Of a stretch of 8,323 nt of DNA, positions 1-6,602 are shown one piece after another. Under the pieces are notes generated by a model, which made no database searches, had not been told where the DNA came from, and saw only the letters and a program-made list of their open reading frames with translations. Origin of the DNA: an uncultured Paracoccaceae bacterium. GTDB taxonomy: Bacteria > Pseudomonadota > Alphaproteobacteria > Rhodobacterales > Rhodobacteraceae. Position 1 is the first letter of the stretch; every line of letters starts with the position of its first letter. A program made the translations under genes and the position numbers. Location of the stretch: the NCBI GenBank assembly GCA_937952085.1, contig CALFYQ010000349.1, positions 1 to 8,323 of the forward strand. Reading direction: 5' to 3'.

Positions 1-76
1 CTTCTGGCGTGGGCGAGATGATTCGGGGAATGACGAAGTCAATCGGGCCTGTTCTGTTCCGCCCGGTTGTGTGCGT

Positions 77-80
77 GAGG
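77..80 (+). promoter_or_regulatory. Ribosome binding site of the XRE-repeat gene
   Basis: GAGG lies seven bases before the ATG at 88, a normal Shine-Dalgarno spacing. It supports that ATG as the start; the helix-turn-helix domain then begins about ten residues in. The rest of the 87-base leader holds no convincing promoter by eye. Confidence 0.5.
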
Positions 81-87
81 GTGTTGT

Positions 88-1974
88 ATGCGTACCGACG
101 CTTTGTCAGCGGCCGGATTCGGCCGTCTTGTTCAGGAGAAGCGTCTTGCTCGCGGTTGGAGCCGGGCGAGGCTCGCCGAAGCTGCTCTGGGCGTCGCAAG
201 CGCCGAGCGGCGGATCATCGAGATCGAAGAAGGGCTCGTCGCCGCGCCGGCGACCCGTGTGTGCGATGCGATCGCTGTCACGCTTGGCATCACCGACGAA
301 GAACGCAGCCTCGCGGCGGCGCGCGCCGCCACGGTCGTCCCCGCCGCCGCGCCGCACGCCGTCCTTGAACGCGCGTATCAGGCGCTTTCCGGGCGCCACG
401 GCTCGAGCGGGCTCAGCGCCGCCGAGCGTCGGGCCGTAGAGCGTCAGAAGACCGCCGCTTGGCGGGCGAGCCGCACCCGGCTCGCGCATTTTGTGCGTGA
501 ACGGCCGGCGCTTCGGCCCGTGATCCTCGCCGCGCAGGCGGAGGCCGATGGCGCCCGTTTCGAGCAGGCGGACGCGCTCTTCGCCGAGGCGGAAGCGATG
601 CTTCACAAGGGTCCGGGGCGGGTCGAGCTGCGGCGGGAGCGCGGCGAGATCGCTCTAATCGGGTGCGATCCCTATCGCGCCTGGCGCTGCTTCGAGGCGG
701 CGGCGGAGTTTCTCGACCCCTACACCCCCCATGCGGGCGCCGATCTTCGGATGGCCGCGGCGACGCAGCTTCATCGCCACGGCCGGCTATTCGGCCCCGA
801 GGGCGTGGAGGCGACGACGCTCCTCCTCCGCAAGGCGGTGGACAGCTGGCGGCCGGAGCGACATCCGGAACGCTGGGCGACGGCCTGGTCGAACCTGGCC
901 GCCGCGCTCCACGACCTTGCGCTCGCGCGCGGCGGGGCGAAGGCGCAGGCGCTCCTCGAGGAGGCGGTGGAGGCCTATCGCAAGGCGCTCGACATCTTCG
1001 ACCGGGAGACGCATCCGGGCCGCTGGGCGACGACGCAGAGCAATCTCGCGACGACGCTCGGCAACCTCGCCCGCCGGCGGCGCGGGAGCGCGGCCGCCGC
1101 GCTCTTCGCCGAGGCGGCGGCGGCGCATCGCGCGGCGCTGAAGATCCGCAATCGGGCGGCGAAGCCGGCGGACTGGGCGGCCGAGCAGGCGGAACTCGCG
1201 CTCGCGCTCGGCTCCGCCGCCGAGAGCGCGAAGACGCGCGCCGAAGCGCAGCGCCTCCTTGCGGAATCGGCCGCGGCCGGCGAGGCGGCGCTCGGCGTCT
1301 ATCGGAAGGACGCGACGCCGGGCCATTGGGCCGCCGCGCGCAACAATCTCGGCATGACGCTCCGCTCCCAGGCGGCGGCGGGCGGCCCGGCGCAGCTTCT
1401 GGTGAAGGCGGCGGTCTGTTTCCGAGAGGCCATCGCGGCGCTCGCGGAAGAGGGCGAGGCGGGCGAAGGGCGGCGGGCCGCTATCCGCACCAATCTCGCG
1501 CTCGCGCTGACCGATCTCGCTGGCCGCGCATCGCCGGATGCCGCCGGCGCGCTGGCGGCGGAAGCGGCGAGCGCGGCGCGCTCCGCCTACGCCGCGCGGA
1601 TCAACGCCGAATCGGCGGTCAAGGGCGCCTGCCTTTCCGCGCTGGCGGGGGCGCTTATCGCCGAGGCGAAGGCCGCGCACGGGCCTGCCGCGGCGCGCGC
1701 GGCCTCGGAGGCGGCGGCGCGGCTTCGGCAGGCGCTCGCCGACACGGCCTTGTCCGCCGATCCGAACCGCGCCGCCGGCTTTTCGGTGGCGCTCGGCCGG
1801 GCGCTGGAGGCGGAGGCCGAGGTCAGCGCGCCGTCGGAGCGAAAGCGCCGCCTCACCGCCGCGCGGCAGGCCTTCGAGGACGCGCTGCGCCGCCTCGCCG
1901 CGGTCGGTCCGTCGTCGCTCCGGGCCGCGGCGGAGCACGGCGTCCGCCGGATGGAGCAGCGCCGGGCGGCCTAG
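88..1974 (+). CDS. XRE-family helix-turn-helix protein with TPR-like ~50-residue repeats
   Basis: A 628-residue, apparently soluble protein; no signal peptide or membrane helix is visible. Residues 11-68 resemble an XRE/Cro-type DNA-binding domain: a start like FGRLVQEKRLARGWSRARLA, then IIEIEEG (cf. the usual 'I..iErG') and AIAVTLGI. Residues 69-245 are a helical, Ala/Glu/Arg-rich linker. From about residue 250 to 606 a unit of nearly 50 residues recurs, with consensus P..WA..qsNLa.aL followed by a helix ending eA...yr.AL. Anchor leucines fall at 270, 320, 370, 421, 470, 519 and 569. Such units are typical of long TPR-like solenoids that bind peptides or proteins. Inferred role: a cytoplasmic regulator whose repeats sense a partner or ligand. 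No enzymatic domain (CHAT, NACHT, kinase) is seen, so the protein ends in the solenoid. The first ~70 codons use more A/T-ending codons than the repeats. The gene converges on the flavin dehydrogenase gene. Target and ligand are unknown. Confidence 0.85.
   Translation: MRTDALSAAGFGRLVQEKRLARGWSRARLAEAALGVASAERRIIEIEEGLVAAPATRVCDAIAVTLGITDEERSLAAARAATVVPAAAPHAVLERAYQALSGRHGSSGLSAAERRAVERQKTAAWRASRTRLAHFVRERPALRPVILAAQAEADGARFEQADALFAEAEAMLHKGPGRVELRRERGEIALIGCDPYRAWRCFEAAAEFLDPYTPHAGADLRMAAATQLHRHGRLFGPEGVEATTLLLRKAVDSWRPERHPERWATAWSNLAAALHDLALARGGAKAQALLEEAVEAYRKALDIFDRETHPGRWATTQSNLATTLGNLARRRRGSAAAALFAEAAAAHRAALKIRNRAAKPADWAAEQAELALALGSAAESAKTRAEAQRLLAESAAAGEAALGVYRKDATPGHWAAARNNLGMTLRSQAAAGGPAQLLVKAAVCFREAIAALAEEGEAGEGRRAAIRTNLALALTDLAGRASPDAAGALAAEAASAARSAYAARINAESAVKGACLSALAGALIAEAKAAHGPAAARAASEAAARLRQALADTALSADPNRAAGFSVALGRALEAEAEVSAPSERKRRLTAARQAFEDALRRLAAVGPSSLRAAAEHGVRRMEQRRAA
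835..1902 (+). repeat. Tandem TPR-like coding repeats, period ~150 bases
   Basis: About seven units of ~50 codons lie within the XRE-repeat gene. The first two units are still visible at DNA level: CGCTGGGCGACG occurs at 871 and again at 1021, exactly 150 bases later. Later units keep the anchor leucine spacing (50, 50, 51, 49, 49, 50 residues) but lose the WA and NL signatures step by step; units around residues 470, 519 and 569 are strongly degenerate. This fits ancestral internal duplication followed by drift. Confidence 0.75.
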
Positions 1975-1975
1975 C

Positions 1976-3391
1976 TCAACGAAGAACGGCGCCGGGGTTC
2001 ATGATGCCGAGCGGGTCGAGCGCGGCCTTCACCGCCCGCATCGCCGTGAGGAGCCCGGCGTCGCCGTAATGCTCAAGGTCGGCGACCTTGGCGCGGCCGA
2101 CGCCGTGCTCGGCGCCGACGGATCCGTCATGCGCGTCGACAAGGTCGTAGACGATGGTCTTCACCTCCGAGCGGAGGTTGTCATAGGCGGCGCGGGTCGC
2201 GCCCGCCGGCGGGAAGACGTTGTAGTGGAGGTTCCCGTCGCCGACATGGCCGAAGCAGTTGATCCGCAGCGACGGGTCGAGCCTCCCGAGCGCCGCGGTC
2301 GCCGCCGCAACGAAATCGGCGATGCGGGAGAGCGGCAGCGAGACGTCGTGGCTCGACACCGAGCCGATGCCGCGGTTGGCGAGGGGGATCGTCTCCCGGA
2401 TCGCCCAGAACGCGTCCCGTTGCGCGGCGGACTGGGCGATCACCCCGTCTGTCGCGAGCCCCGCCTCGAACGCCTCGGCCAGCGCCGCCTCGAAGGAGGC
2501 GCCGATCCCCGCCTGCCCGCCGACCTCGACGAGCACCGACCAGGGCGGCATCGGCGAGAGCGGGGCCGGGCGCGCCATGCCGCTTTCCTCGAGGAACACA
2601 TAGCCCATGACGTCGATCAGCTCGAAGGCCGAGATCGTCTCGCCGAGACGGTCGCGGAGATCGTGGAGGAGCGCCACCGCGTCACGCGGCGAGGGGACGG
2701 CGAGCCAGGCCGTCGCCGTTTCCGCCGGCCGCGCCATCAGCTTCAGCGCCGCGGCGGTGATGATTCCGAGCGTGCCCTCGCCGCCGATCAGGAGATGGCG
2801 GATGTCGTAGCACATGTTGTCCTTGCGGAGCCGCTTCAGCCCGTTTAGCACCGTGCCGTCCGGCAGGACCGCCTCGACGCCGAGGCAGAGATCGCGCGCG
2901 TTGCCGTAGCGGAGCGTGGAGATGCCGCCGGCGTTGGTGGAGAGGTTCCCGCCGATCCGGCAGGAGCCCTCGGAGGCGAGCGAGAGCGGGAAGAGCCGGC
3001 CGGCCTCCGCCGCGGCGTCCTGCACGTCCTTCAGGATCGCGCCGGCTTCGGCGACGATCACGTCGTCGTCCGTGTTCACGTCGCGGATCCGGTTCATCCG
3101 CTGCAGCGAGAGGAGGAGCGGCGCGGGCTCCGCCAGCGTCACATGGCCGGCGACGAGTCCGGTGCCGCCCGAGACCGGGATGATCGCGACGCGCGCCTCG
3201 GCGCAGCGGCGGACAAGCTCGGCCACCTCGTCCGTCGAGCCCGGGCGGGCGACGAAGGCGGCGTGGCCGCGAAACCGGTCCCGCGGGTCGCCGAGGAGGT
3301 CCTGCGAATCTTCCGGCGCGCGCCAGCCGGACGGGCCGAGAAGCGTGCGGAGTCCGTCGAGGAATTCGGGGGTGGGCGCGTTCAGGGTCAT
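1976..3391 (-). CDS. FAD-linked D-2-hydroxyacid dehydrogenase (GlcD / D-lactate / D-2-hydroxyglutarate type)
   Basis: A 471-residue cytosolic flavoprotein of the VAO/GlcD family, the usual length. These enzymes oxidise D-lactate, glycolate or D-2-hydroxyglutarate to the 2-keto acid and pass electrons to an acceptor. An FAD-binding type 4 domain spans about residues 46-220: VARPGSTDEV at 48-57, the FAD-pyrophosphate loop PVSGGTGLVAGH at 72-83, GGNLSTNAGG at 147-156 and GGEGTLGIIT at 203-212. The FAD-oxidase C-terminal domain follows: GHVGDGNLHYN at 381-391 (H382 and H389 match metal/substrate-binding histidines of the family), SVGAEHGVGR at 424-433 and the family ending LDPLGIMNPG at 458-467. 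The ATG at 3391 begins just ahead of the domain; the frame stays open upstream but only into the antisense of the neighbouring gene. It is the last gene of the minus-strand block, 25 bases after the Sua5 gene. The substrate cannot be fixed from sequence alone. Confidence 0.93.
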   Translation of the reverse strand: MTLNAPTPEFLDGLRTLLGPSGWRAPEDSQDLLGDPRDRFRGHAAFVARPGSTDEVAELVRRCAEARVAIIPVSGGTGLVAGHVTLAEPAPLLLSLQRMNRIRDVNTDDDVIVAEAGAILKDVQDAAAEAGRLFPLSLASEGSCRIGGNLSTNAGGISTLRYGNARDLCLGVEAVLPDGTVLNGLKRLRKDNMCYDIRHLLIGGEGTLGIITAAALKLMARPAETATAWLAVPSPRDAVALLHDLRDRLGETISAFELIDVMGYVFLEESGMARPAPLSPMPPWSVLVEVGGQAGIGASFEAALAEAFEAGLATDGVIAQSAAQRDAFWAIRETIPLANRGIGSVSSHDVSLPLSRIADFVAAATAALGRLDPSLRINCFGHVGDGNLHYNVFPPAGATRAAYDNLRSEVKTIVYDLVDAHDGSVGAEHGVGRAKVADLEHYGDAGLLTAMRAVKAALDPLGIMNPGAVLR

Positions 3392-3416
3392 CTCGGTCCG
3401 CTTCGGCTGGGGCGGG

Positions 3417-4361
3417 TCATCTCGGGGCGGCGGCGCGGCGGAGCCGGTCGTTAATCGCCCGGCCGAGCCCTTCCTCGGGGATTGGCGAGACGGCGATGGC
3501 GCCGCCCGGGCCGTCGAGCGCGCGGAGCATGGAGAAGAGATTTCGCGCCGCCTCGTCCAGATCGCCTTCGGGCGAGAGGTCGAGCGCCGCGCCCGGCGCG
3601 CCGGCGAAGCCGAGAAGCCGCTCGCCCGGCCGCGCCGCCTCGGCGTCGAGCCGGAGGCGCGCGGCAGGGGCGTAGTGGCTGGAAAGCTGCCCGGGCGCGG
3701 TGATCCCCGGCCCGGCGGCGGCGAGCGTCCGGCCCAGCGCGGCCTCGATCTCCTCCGCGGCGAGGCCGCCGGGGCGGAGGAGCCGCGGCGTTCCATCCGC
3801 AAAGCCGACGATGGCGCTTTCGACGCCGACAGCGCAGGGCCCGCCGTCGATCACTCCGGCGATCTTCCCGCACAGCCCGTCGAGGACATGCGCGGCGGTC
3901 GTCGGGCTCACCCGGCCCGAAGGATTCGCCGAAGGGCCGGCGAGCGGCCCGCCGAAGGCGGCCAGAAGCCGCCGCGCGACGGGGTGCGCCGGGGCGCGGA
4001 GCGCGACGCTCGGCAGCCCCGCGCGCGCACCGGCCGGAATGCCCGCCTCCGGCCGCACGGGGGCGACGAGGGTGAGCGGGCCCGGCCAGAACCGTTCCGC
4101 GAGGCGGATCGCCTCGGACGGCAGCGCTGCGATCCGCGACGCGGCGTCGAGGTCAGAGACGTGGAGGATCAGCGGGTTGTGCGCCGGGCGGCCCTTCGCG
4201 GCGAAGATCGCCGCCACCGCCGCCTCCGACCGGGCGTCTCCGCCGAGGCCATAGACCGTCTCGGTCGGGAAGGCGACGAGCCGGCCGGCGCGGAGCGCCT
4301 CCGCCGCCTCACTGGCCTCGTCCGGCCGCCAGGTTCGGGTCTCGAGCGCCGCCATCTCCAT
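3417..4361 (-). CDS. tsaC2: L-threonylcarbamoyladenylate synthase, Sua5/TsaC2 type
   Basis: A 314-residue enzyme that makes threonylcarbamoyl-AMP from threonine, bicarbonate and ATP, the first step of t6A formation at position 37 of ANN-decoding tRNAs. The YrdC-like catalytic domain covers about residues 12-200: FPTETVYGLGGDA at 31-43, KGRPAHNPLILHV at 56-68 (K, R and NPL of the active site), FWPGPLTLV at 91-99, PSANPSGRVSPTTAAHV at 143-159 and IDGGPCAVGVESAIV at 171-185. The conserved linker GQLSSHYAP (224-232) leads to a C-terminal Sua5 domain ending NDRLRRAA, so this is the long two-domain form, not short TsaC. The first ATG at 4361 follows a G-rich AAGGGGG in the MFS stop region; the ATG at 4355 is an alternative start. 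The start lies 9 bases after the MFS stop, so co-transcription is likely. No missing key residue was noticed. Confidence 0.95.
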   Translation of the reverse strand: MEMAALETRTWRPDEASEAAEALRAGRLVAFPTETVYGLGGDARSEAAVAAIFAAKGRPAHNPLILHVSDLDAASRIAALPSEAIRLAERFWPGPLTLVAPVRPEAGIPAGARAGLPSVALRAPAHPVARRLLAAFGGPLAGPSANPSGRVSPTTAAHVLDGLCGKIAGVIDGGPCAVGVESAIVGFADGTPRLLRPGGLAAEEIEAALGRTLAAAGPGITAPGQLSSHYAPAARLRLDAEAARPGERLLGFAGAPGAALDLSPEGDLDEAARNLFSMLRALDGPGGAIAVSPIPEEGLGRAINDRLRRAAAPR

Positions 4362-4370
4362 GACGCCCCC

Positions 4371-5543
4371 TTAGCGCGCCGCCGCGCCCTTGGCGAGAAG
4401 GCGCTCCGACCAGAGAAGATCGAGGAGCGCGAGGACCGCGACCGCGGCCCCGGCGAGGCCGAGCCAGGCGAGCCCGGCGGCGCCCGCCAGCGCCGATCCG
4501 ATCGCCGATCCGACCGACATGCCGAGATAGAGCGAGGCGGCGTTGAGCGAGAGGAGCAGCGTCGCCCTCTCCGGCGCGGTCGCGATCAGCCGAATCTGCT
4601 GCGCGGCGAAGAAGCCCCAGCCGAAGACCGACCAGAGGAAGCCGGCGACGAGAAGCGCCCAGAACGGGATCGGCAGGAAGGAGAATACGGCGAGGACCAG
4701 CACCGTCATCACCGCTTGGAGCGTCAGCGTCTTCACCGGGCCGATCCGGTCCACCAGACGGCCCGTCATCAGGTTGCCGACCACCGCGCCGCCACCGACG
4801 ACGAAGAGGAAAAGGCTGACCCCGTCCCGCCCGAGGCCCATGCCTGCCTCCAGCACCGGCGCGGCGAAGGTGTAGAAGACATAGGCCGCCGCGACGAAGA
4901 CCGGGGTGAAGGAGAGGACGAGCATCGCCCGGCCGTTCCGCACCGTCTCGGCGAGGGCGCGCAGTTTCCCCGGCTCGACCTGGATCGAGGCCGGGACGAA
5001 GACGCGCACGAGCCCGGCGACGATGACGGCGAGCGCCGCCACGGCCCAGAAATCCGCCCGCCAGCCATAGGTGTAGCCGATCCAGGCGCCGCCGGGCACG
5101 CCGATCACCTGCGCCAGCGTCAGCCCGACGAAGGCGCCGGCGAGCGCCCGCCCGCGCCGTTCCGGCGGAGCCGAGGCCGCCGCCACCGAGGCCGCCACCG
5201 GCGAGACGATCCCGGCCGAAAGCGCGGCGAGGACGCGGCCGGCGATGAGCGTCTCGGCGTCGGGCGCCATCGCCATCAGCGCGGCCGCCGCCGCGAAGAC
5301 GAGAAGCGCGAGCGAGAGAAGCTGACGACGCGGCCAGCTTCCCGTCAGCGAGACGAGGAGCGGCGAGCCGAAGGCGTAGGCGAGGGCGTAGGCGGTGACG
5401 ATCATACCCGCCTCGGCCTCGCTCATGGCGAGATCGGTCGCGATCGGGGTCAGCACGCCGATAACGAGGAATGCGCCGACGCCGATCGCGAAGTTGGTCG
5501 CCGAAAGCACGGGAATCAGAAGGCGCGCCGAGGGGTTCGACAT
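4371..5543 (-). CDS. MFS transporter, DHA1 (AraJ/YdhP-like) efflux family
   Basis: A 390-residue inner-membrane protein with twelve predicted helices, roughly at 9-32, 45-67, 75-93, 98-120, 133-155, 163-183, 205-227, 240-262, 270-290, 293-315, 328-352 and 356-377. This is the standard size and 6+6 layout of a proton-driven MFS antiporter. The loop 2-3 motif is degenerate (GSPLLVSLTGSWPRR, 59-73, without the usual Asp), while the equivalent loop 8-9 keeps GRLVDRIG (261-268). GRVLAALSAG (102-111), the motif-C-like stretch AQVIGVPGGAWIG (144-156) and GWRADFW (160-166) fit drug/sugar efflux members of DHA1. The ATG at 5543 puts helix 1 at the N-terminus; the longer open frame upstream is Arg/Pro-rich antisense of dapB. 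No clear ribosome binding site precedes it. It heads the minus-strand block and is divergent from dapB. The exported substrate is unknown. Confidence 0.9.
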   Translation of the reverse strand: MSNPSARLLIPVLSATNFAIGVGAFLVIGVLTPIATDLAMSEAEAGMIVTAYALAYAFGSPLLVSLTGSWPRRQLLSLALLVFAAAAALMAMAPDAETLIAGRVLAALSAGIVSPVAASVAAASAPPERRGRALAGAFVGLTLAQVIGVPGGAWIGYTYGWRADFWAVAALAVIVAGLVRVFVPASIQVEPGKLRALAETVRNGRAMLVLSFTPVFVAAAYVFYTFAAPVLEAGMGLGRDGVSLFLFVVGGGAVVGNLMTGRLVDRIGPVKTLTLQAVMTVLVLAVFSFLPIPFWALLVAGFLWSVFGWGFFAAQQIRLIATAPERATLLLSLNAASLYLGMSVGSAIGSALAGAAGLAWLGLAGAAVAVLALLDLLWSERLLAKGAAAR

Positions 5544-5649
5544 GGCGCAGCGATAGGCCGCGGCGGCCTGGGCGGCAAGCGGCGGCGGCCGGCGGGCTTG
5601 ACCCGGCGGCCCGAAACGCTGAAGCCGGTGCCCGGAACGGGAGGGCGCG
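5544..5649. promoter_or_regulatory. Divergent intergenic region between the MFS gene and dapB
   Basis: These 106 bases must hold the start signals for both dapB and, most simply, the minus-strand block. On the plus strand, CTTGACC at 5597-5603 is a good match to the alphaproteobacterial -35 element, but the -10 position 17 bases on (GAAGCC) is poor. On the minus strand no convincing pair is seen. GGCCGCGGCGGCC at 5557-5569 is a GC-rich near-palindrome. Nothing here identifies a specific regulator. Confidence 0.35.
5639..5644 (+). promoter_or_regulatory. dapB: Ribosome binding site of dapB
   Basis: GGGAGG sits five bases before the ATG at 5650, a strong Shine-Dalgarno match. It favours that ATG over the in-frame ATG at 5659, for which the spacing would be 14 bases. 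Confidence 0.65.
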
Positions 5650-6462
5650 ATGGATCCGATGAACGTGGTCGTGCCGGGCGTCTCCGGCCGGATGGGCCGG
5701 ATGCTCGTGCGCGCGGTGGACGAGGCGGAGGGCGCGCGGCTCGTCGCCGCCACCGAGCGGCCCGGCCACGCCTGGATCGGCCGCGACCTCGGCGAATGCC
5801 TCGGCGGCGCGGCGCGGGGCGTGATCGTCTCCGACGACCCGCTCGAAGCCTTCGCGAAGGCCGAGGCGGCGCTCGACTTCACCGCCCCGGCGGCGACGCC
5901 GCTCCATGCCGAACTGGCGGCGCAGGCGCGGCTCGTCCATGTCGTCGGCACGACGGGGCTTGGTGAGGCCGAGTTGAAGGCGCTGGCGGCTTCGGCGCGG
6001 CACGCGGTGGTGGTGCGCGCCGGGAACATGTCGCTCGGCGTCAACCTCCTCGCCGCGCTGACGCGGAAGATCGCCGCGGCGCTCGACCCCGATTTCGACA
6101 TCGAGATCGTCGAGATGCACCACCGGCACAAGGTGGACGCGCCGTCCGGCACCGCGCTGATGCTGGGCGAGGCCGCCGCCGAGGGCCGCGGCGTGCGGCT
6201 CGACGCGGTGGCGGACCGGGGGCGGGACGGCGAGACCGGGGCGCGCAAGCGCGGCCATGTCGGCTTCGCCGCGCTCCGGGGCGGCGACGTGGTCGGCGAG
6301 CACGAAGTGATCTTCGCCGGCGAGGGCGAGCGGATCGTGCTCCGCCACATCGCCACCGACCGGATGCTCTTCGCTCGCGGCGCGGTGAAGGCCGCGCTCT
6401 GGGGCCGGGGCCGCAAGCCCGGCCAGTTCGACATGGAGGACGTGCTCGGCCTTCGCGGCTGA
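5650..6462 (+). CDS. dapB: 4-hydroxy-tetrahydrodipicolinate reductase
   Basis: A 270-residue cytosolic enzyme of normal family length. It reduces 4-hydroxy-2,3,4,5-tetrahydrodipicolinate with NAD(P)H in the diaminopimelate/lysine pathway. The N-terminal Rossmann nucleotide loop is VVPGVSGRMGR (7-17); GTTG at 100-103 is the second cofactor-site motif. The DapB signature EIVEMHHRHKVDAPSGTA (152-169) is intact: H157 is the equivalent of the E. coli proton-donor His159 and K161 of Lys163, followed by the PSGT substrate loop. RGHVGFAALRGGDVVGEHEV (201-220) and the C-terminal LWGRGRKPGQFDMEDVLGL also match family members. It is not beside dapA or other lysine genes here. It runs divergently from the MFS gene, and 140 bases separate it from the ATP-grasp gene, so it could be monocistronic or lead a loose operon. 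Assignment is secure. Confidence 0.98.
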   Translation: MDPMNVVVPGVSGRMGRMLVRAVDEAEGARLVAATERPGHAWIGRDLGECLGGAARGVIVSDDPLEAFAKAEAALDFTAPAATPLHAELAAQARLVHVVGTTGLGEAELKALAASARHAVVVRAGNMSLGVNLLAALTRKIAAALDPDFDIEIVEMHHRHKVDAPSGTALMLGEAAAEGRGVRLDAVADRGRDGETGARKRGHVGFAALRGGDVVGEHEVIFAGEGERIVLRHIATDRMLFARGAVKAALWGRGRKPGQFDMEDVLGLRG

Positions 6463-6602
6463 GCCGGCTGTGCTGCGGCGTTGAAATCCGGCCGGAAACT
6501 CCAACTCGATTCACCTCGTGTTTTCGCCTTTCCGGTCTAGTCGCGGCGACGGGCGGGTTTTGCGTTCCACGCGAACGCTGATAGCCTTTCCTCAACTTCG
6601 GA
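6463..6602 (+). promoter_or_regulatory. dapB to ATP-grasp intergenic region, possible promoter
   Basis: These 140 bases have visibly less G+C than the flanking genes, as promoter regions in high-GC genomes often do. TTGAAA at 6481-6486 could be a -35 box with TCGATT at 6506-6511 as a weak -10 (19-base spacer). The 10-base perfect palindrome TCCGGCCGGA (6487-6496) lies inside that spacer. A second dyad, TTTGCGT-TCC-ACGCGAA (6559-6575), can form a seven-pair hairpin with one G-U pair 27 bases before the first TTG start candidate. No terminator with a proper T-run is visible after dapB. Function is inferred. Confidence 0.3.

Noticed and set aside
787..1938. 383-codon antisense frame opposite the XRE-repeat gene
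   Set aside because: Arg-rich, low-complexity product with no motif. The plus-strand frame has a ribosome binding site, a helix-turn-helix and periodic repeats.
663..2848. Long plus-strand frames in other phases (468 and 436 codons) overlapping the XRE-repeat and dehydrogenase genes
   Set aside because: Their translations are Arg/Pro/Gly-biased, cross from one gene into the antisense of the next and show no domain.
2916..5966. 1016-codon open frame on the plus strand
   Set aside because: It is antisense to three well-recognised genes and then runs out of frame through dapB. Its product is Arg/Gly/Pro/Glu-rich with no domain. High G+C removes stop codons and makes such shadows common.
5544..6504. 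Upstream extension of the MFS reading frame over dapB
   Set aside because: The frame stays open only because of base composition. The extension is antisense to dapB and lacks membrane or domain features; the first transmembrane helix begins just after the ATG at 5543.
6524..6561. Possible intrinsic terminator after dapB
   Set aside because: Only a five-pair stem with a large loop can be drawn, and the following T-run has four bases. This is too weak to call.
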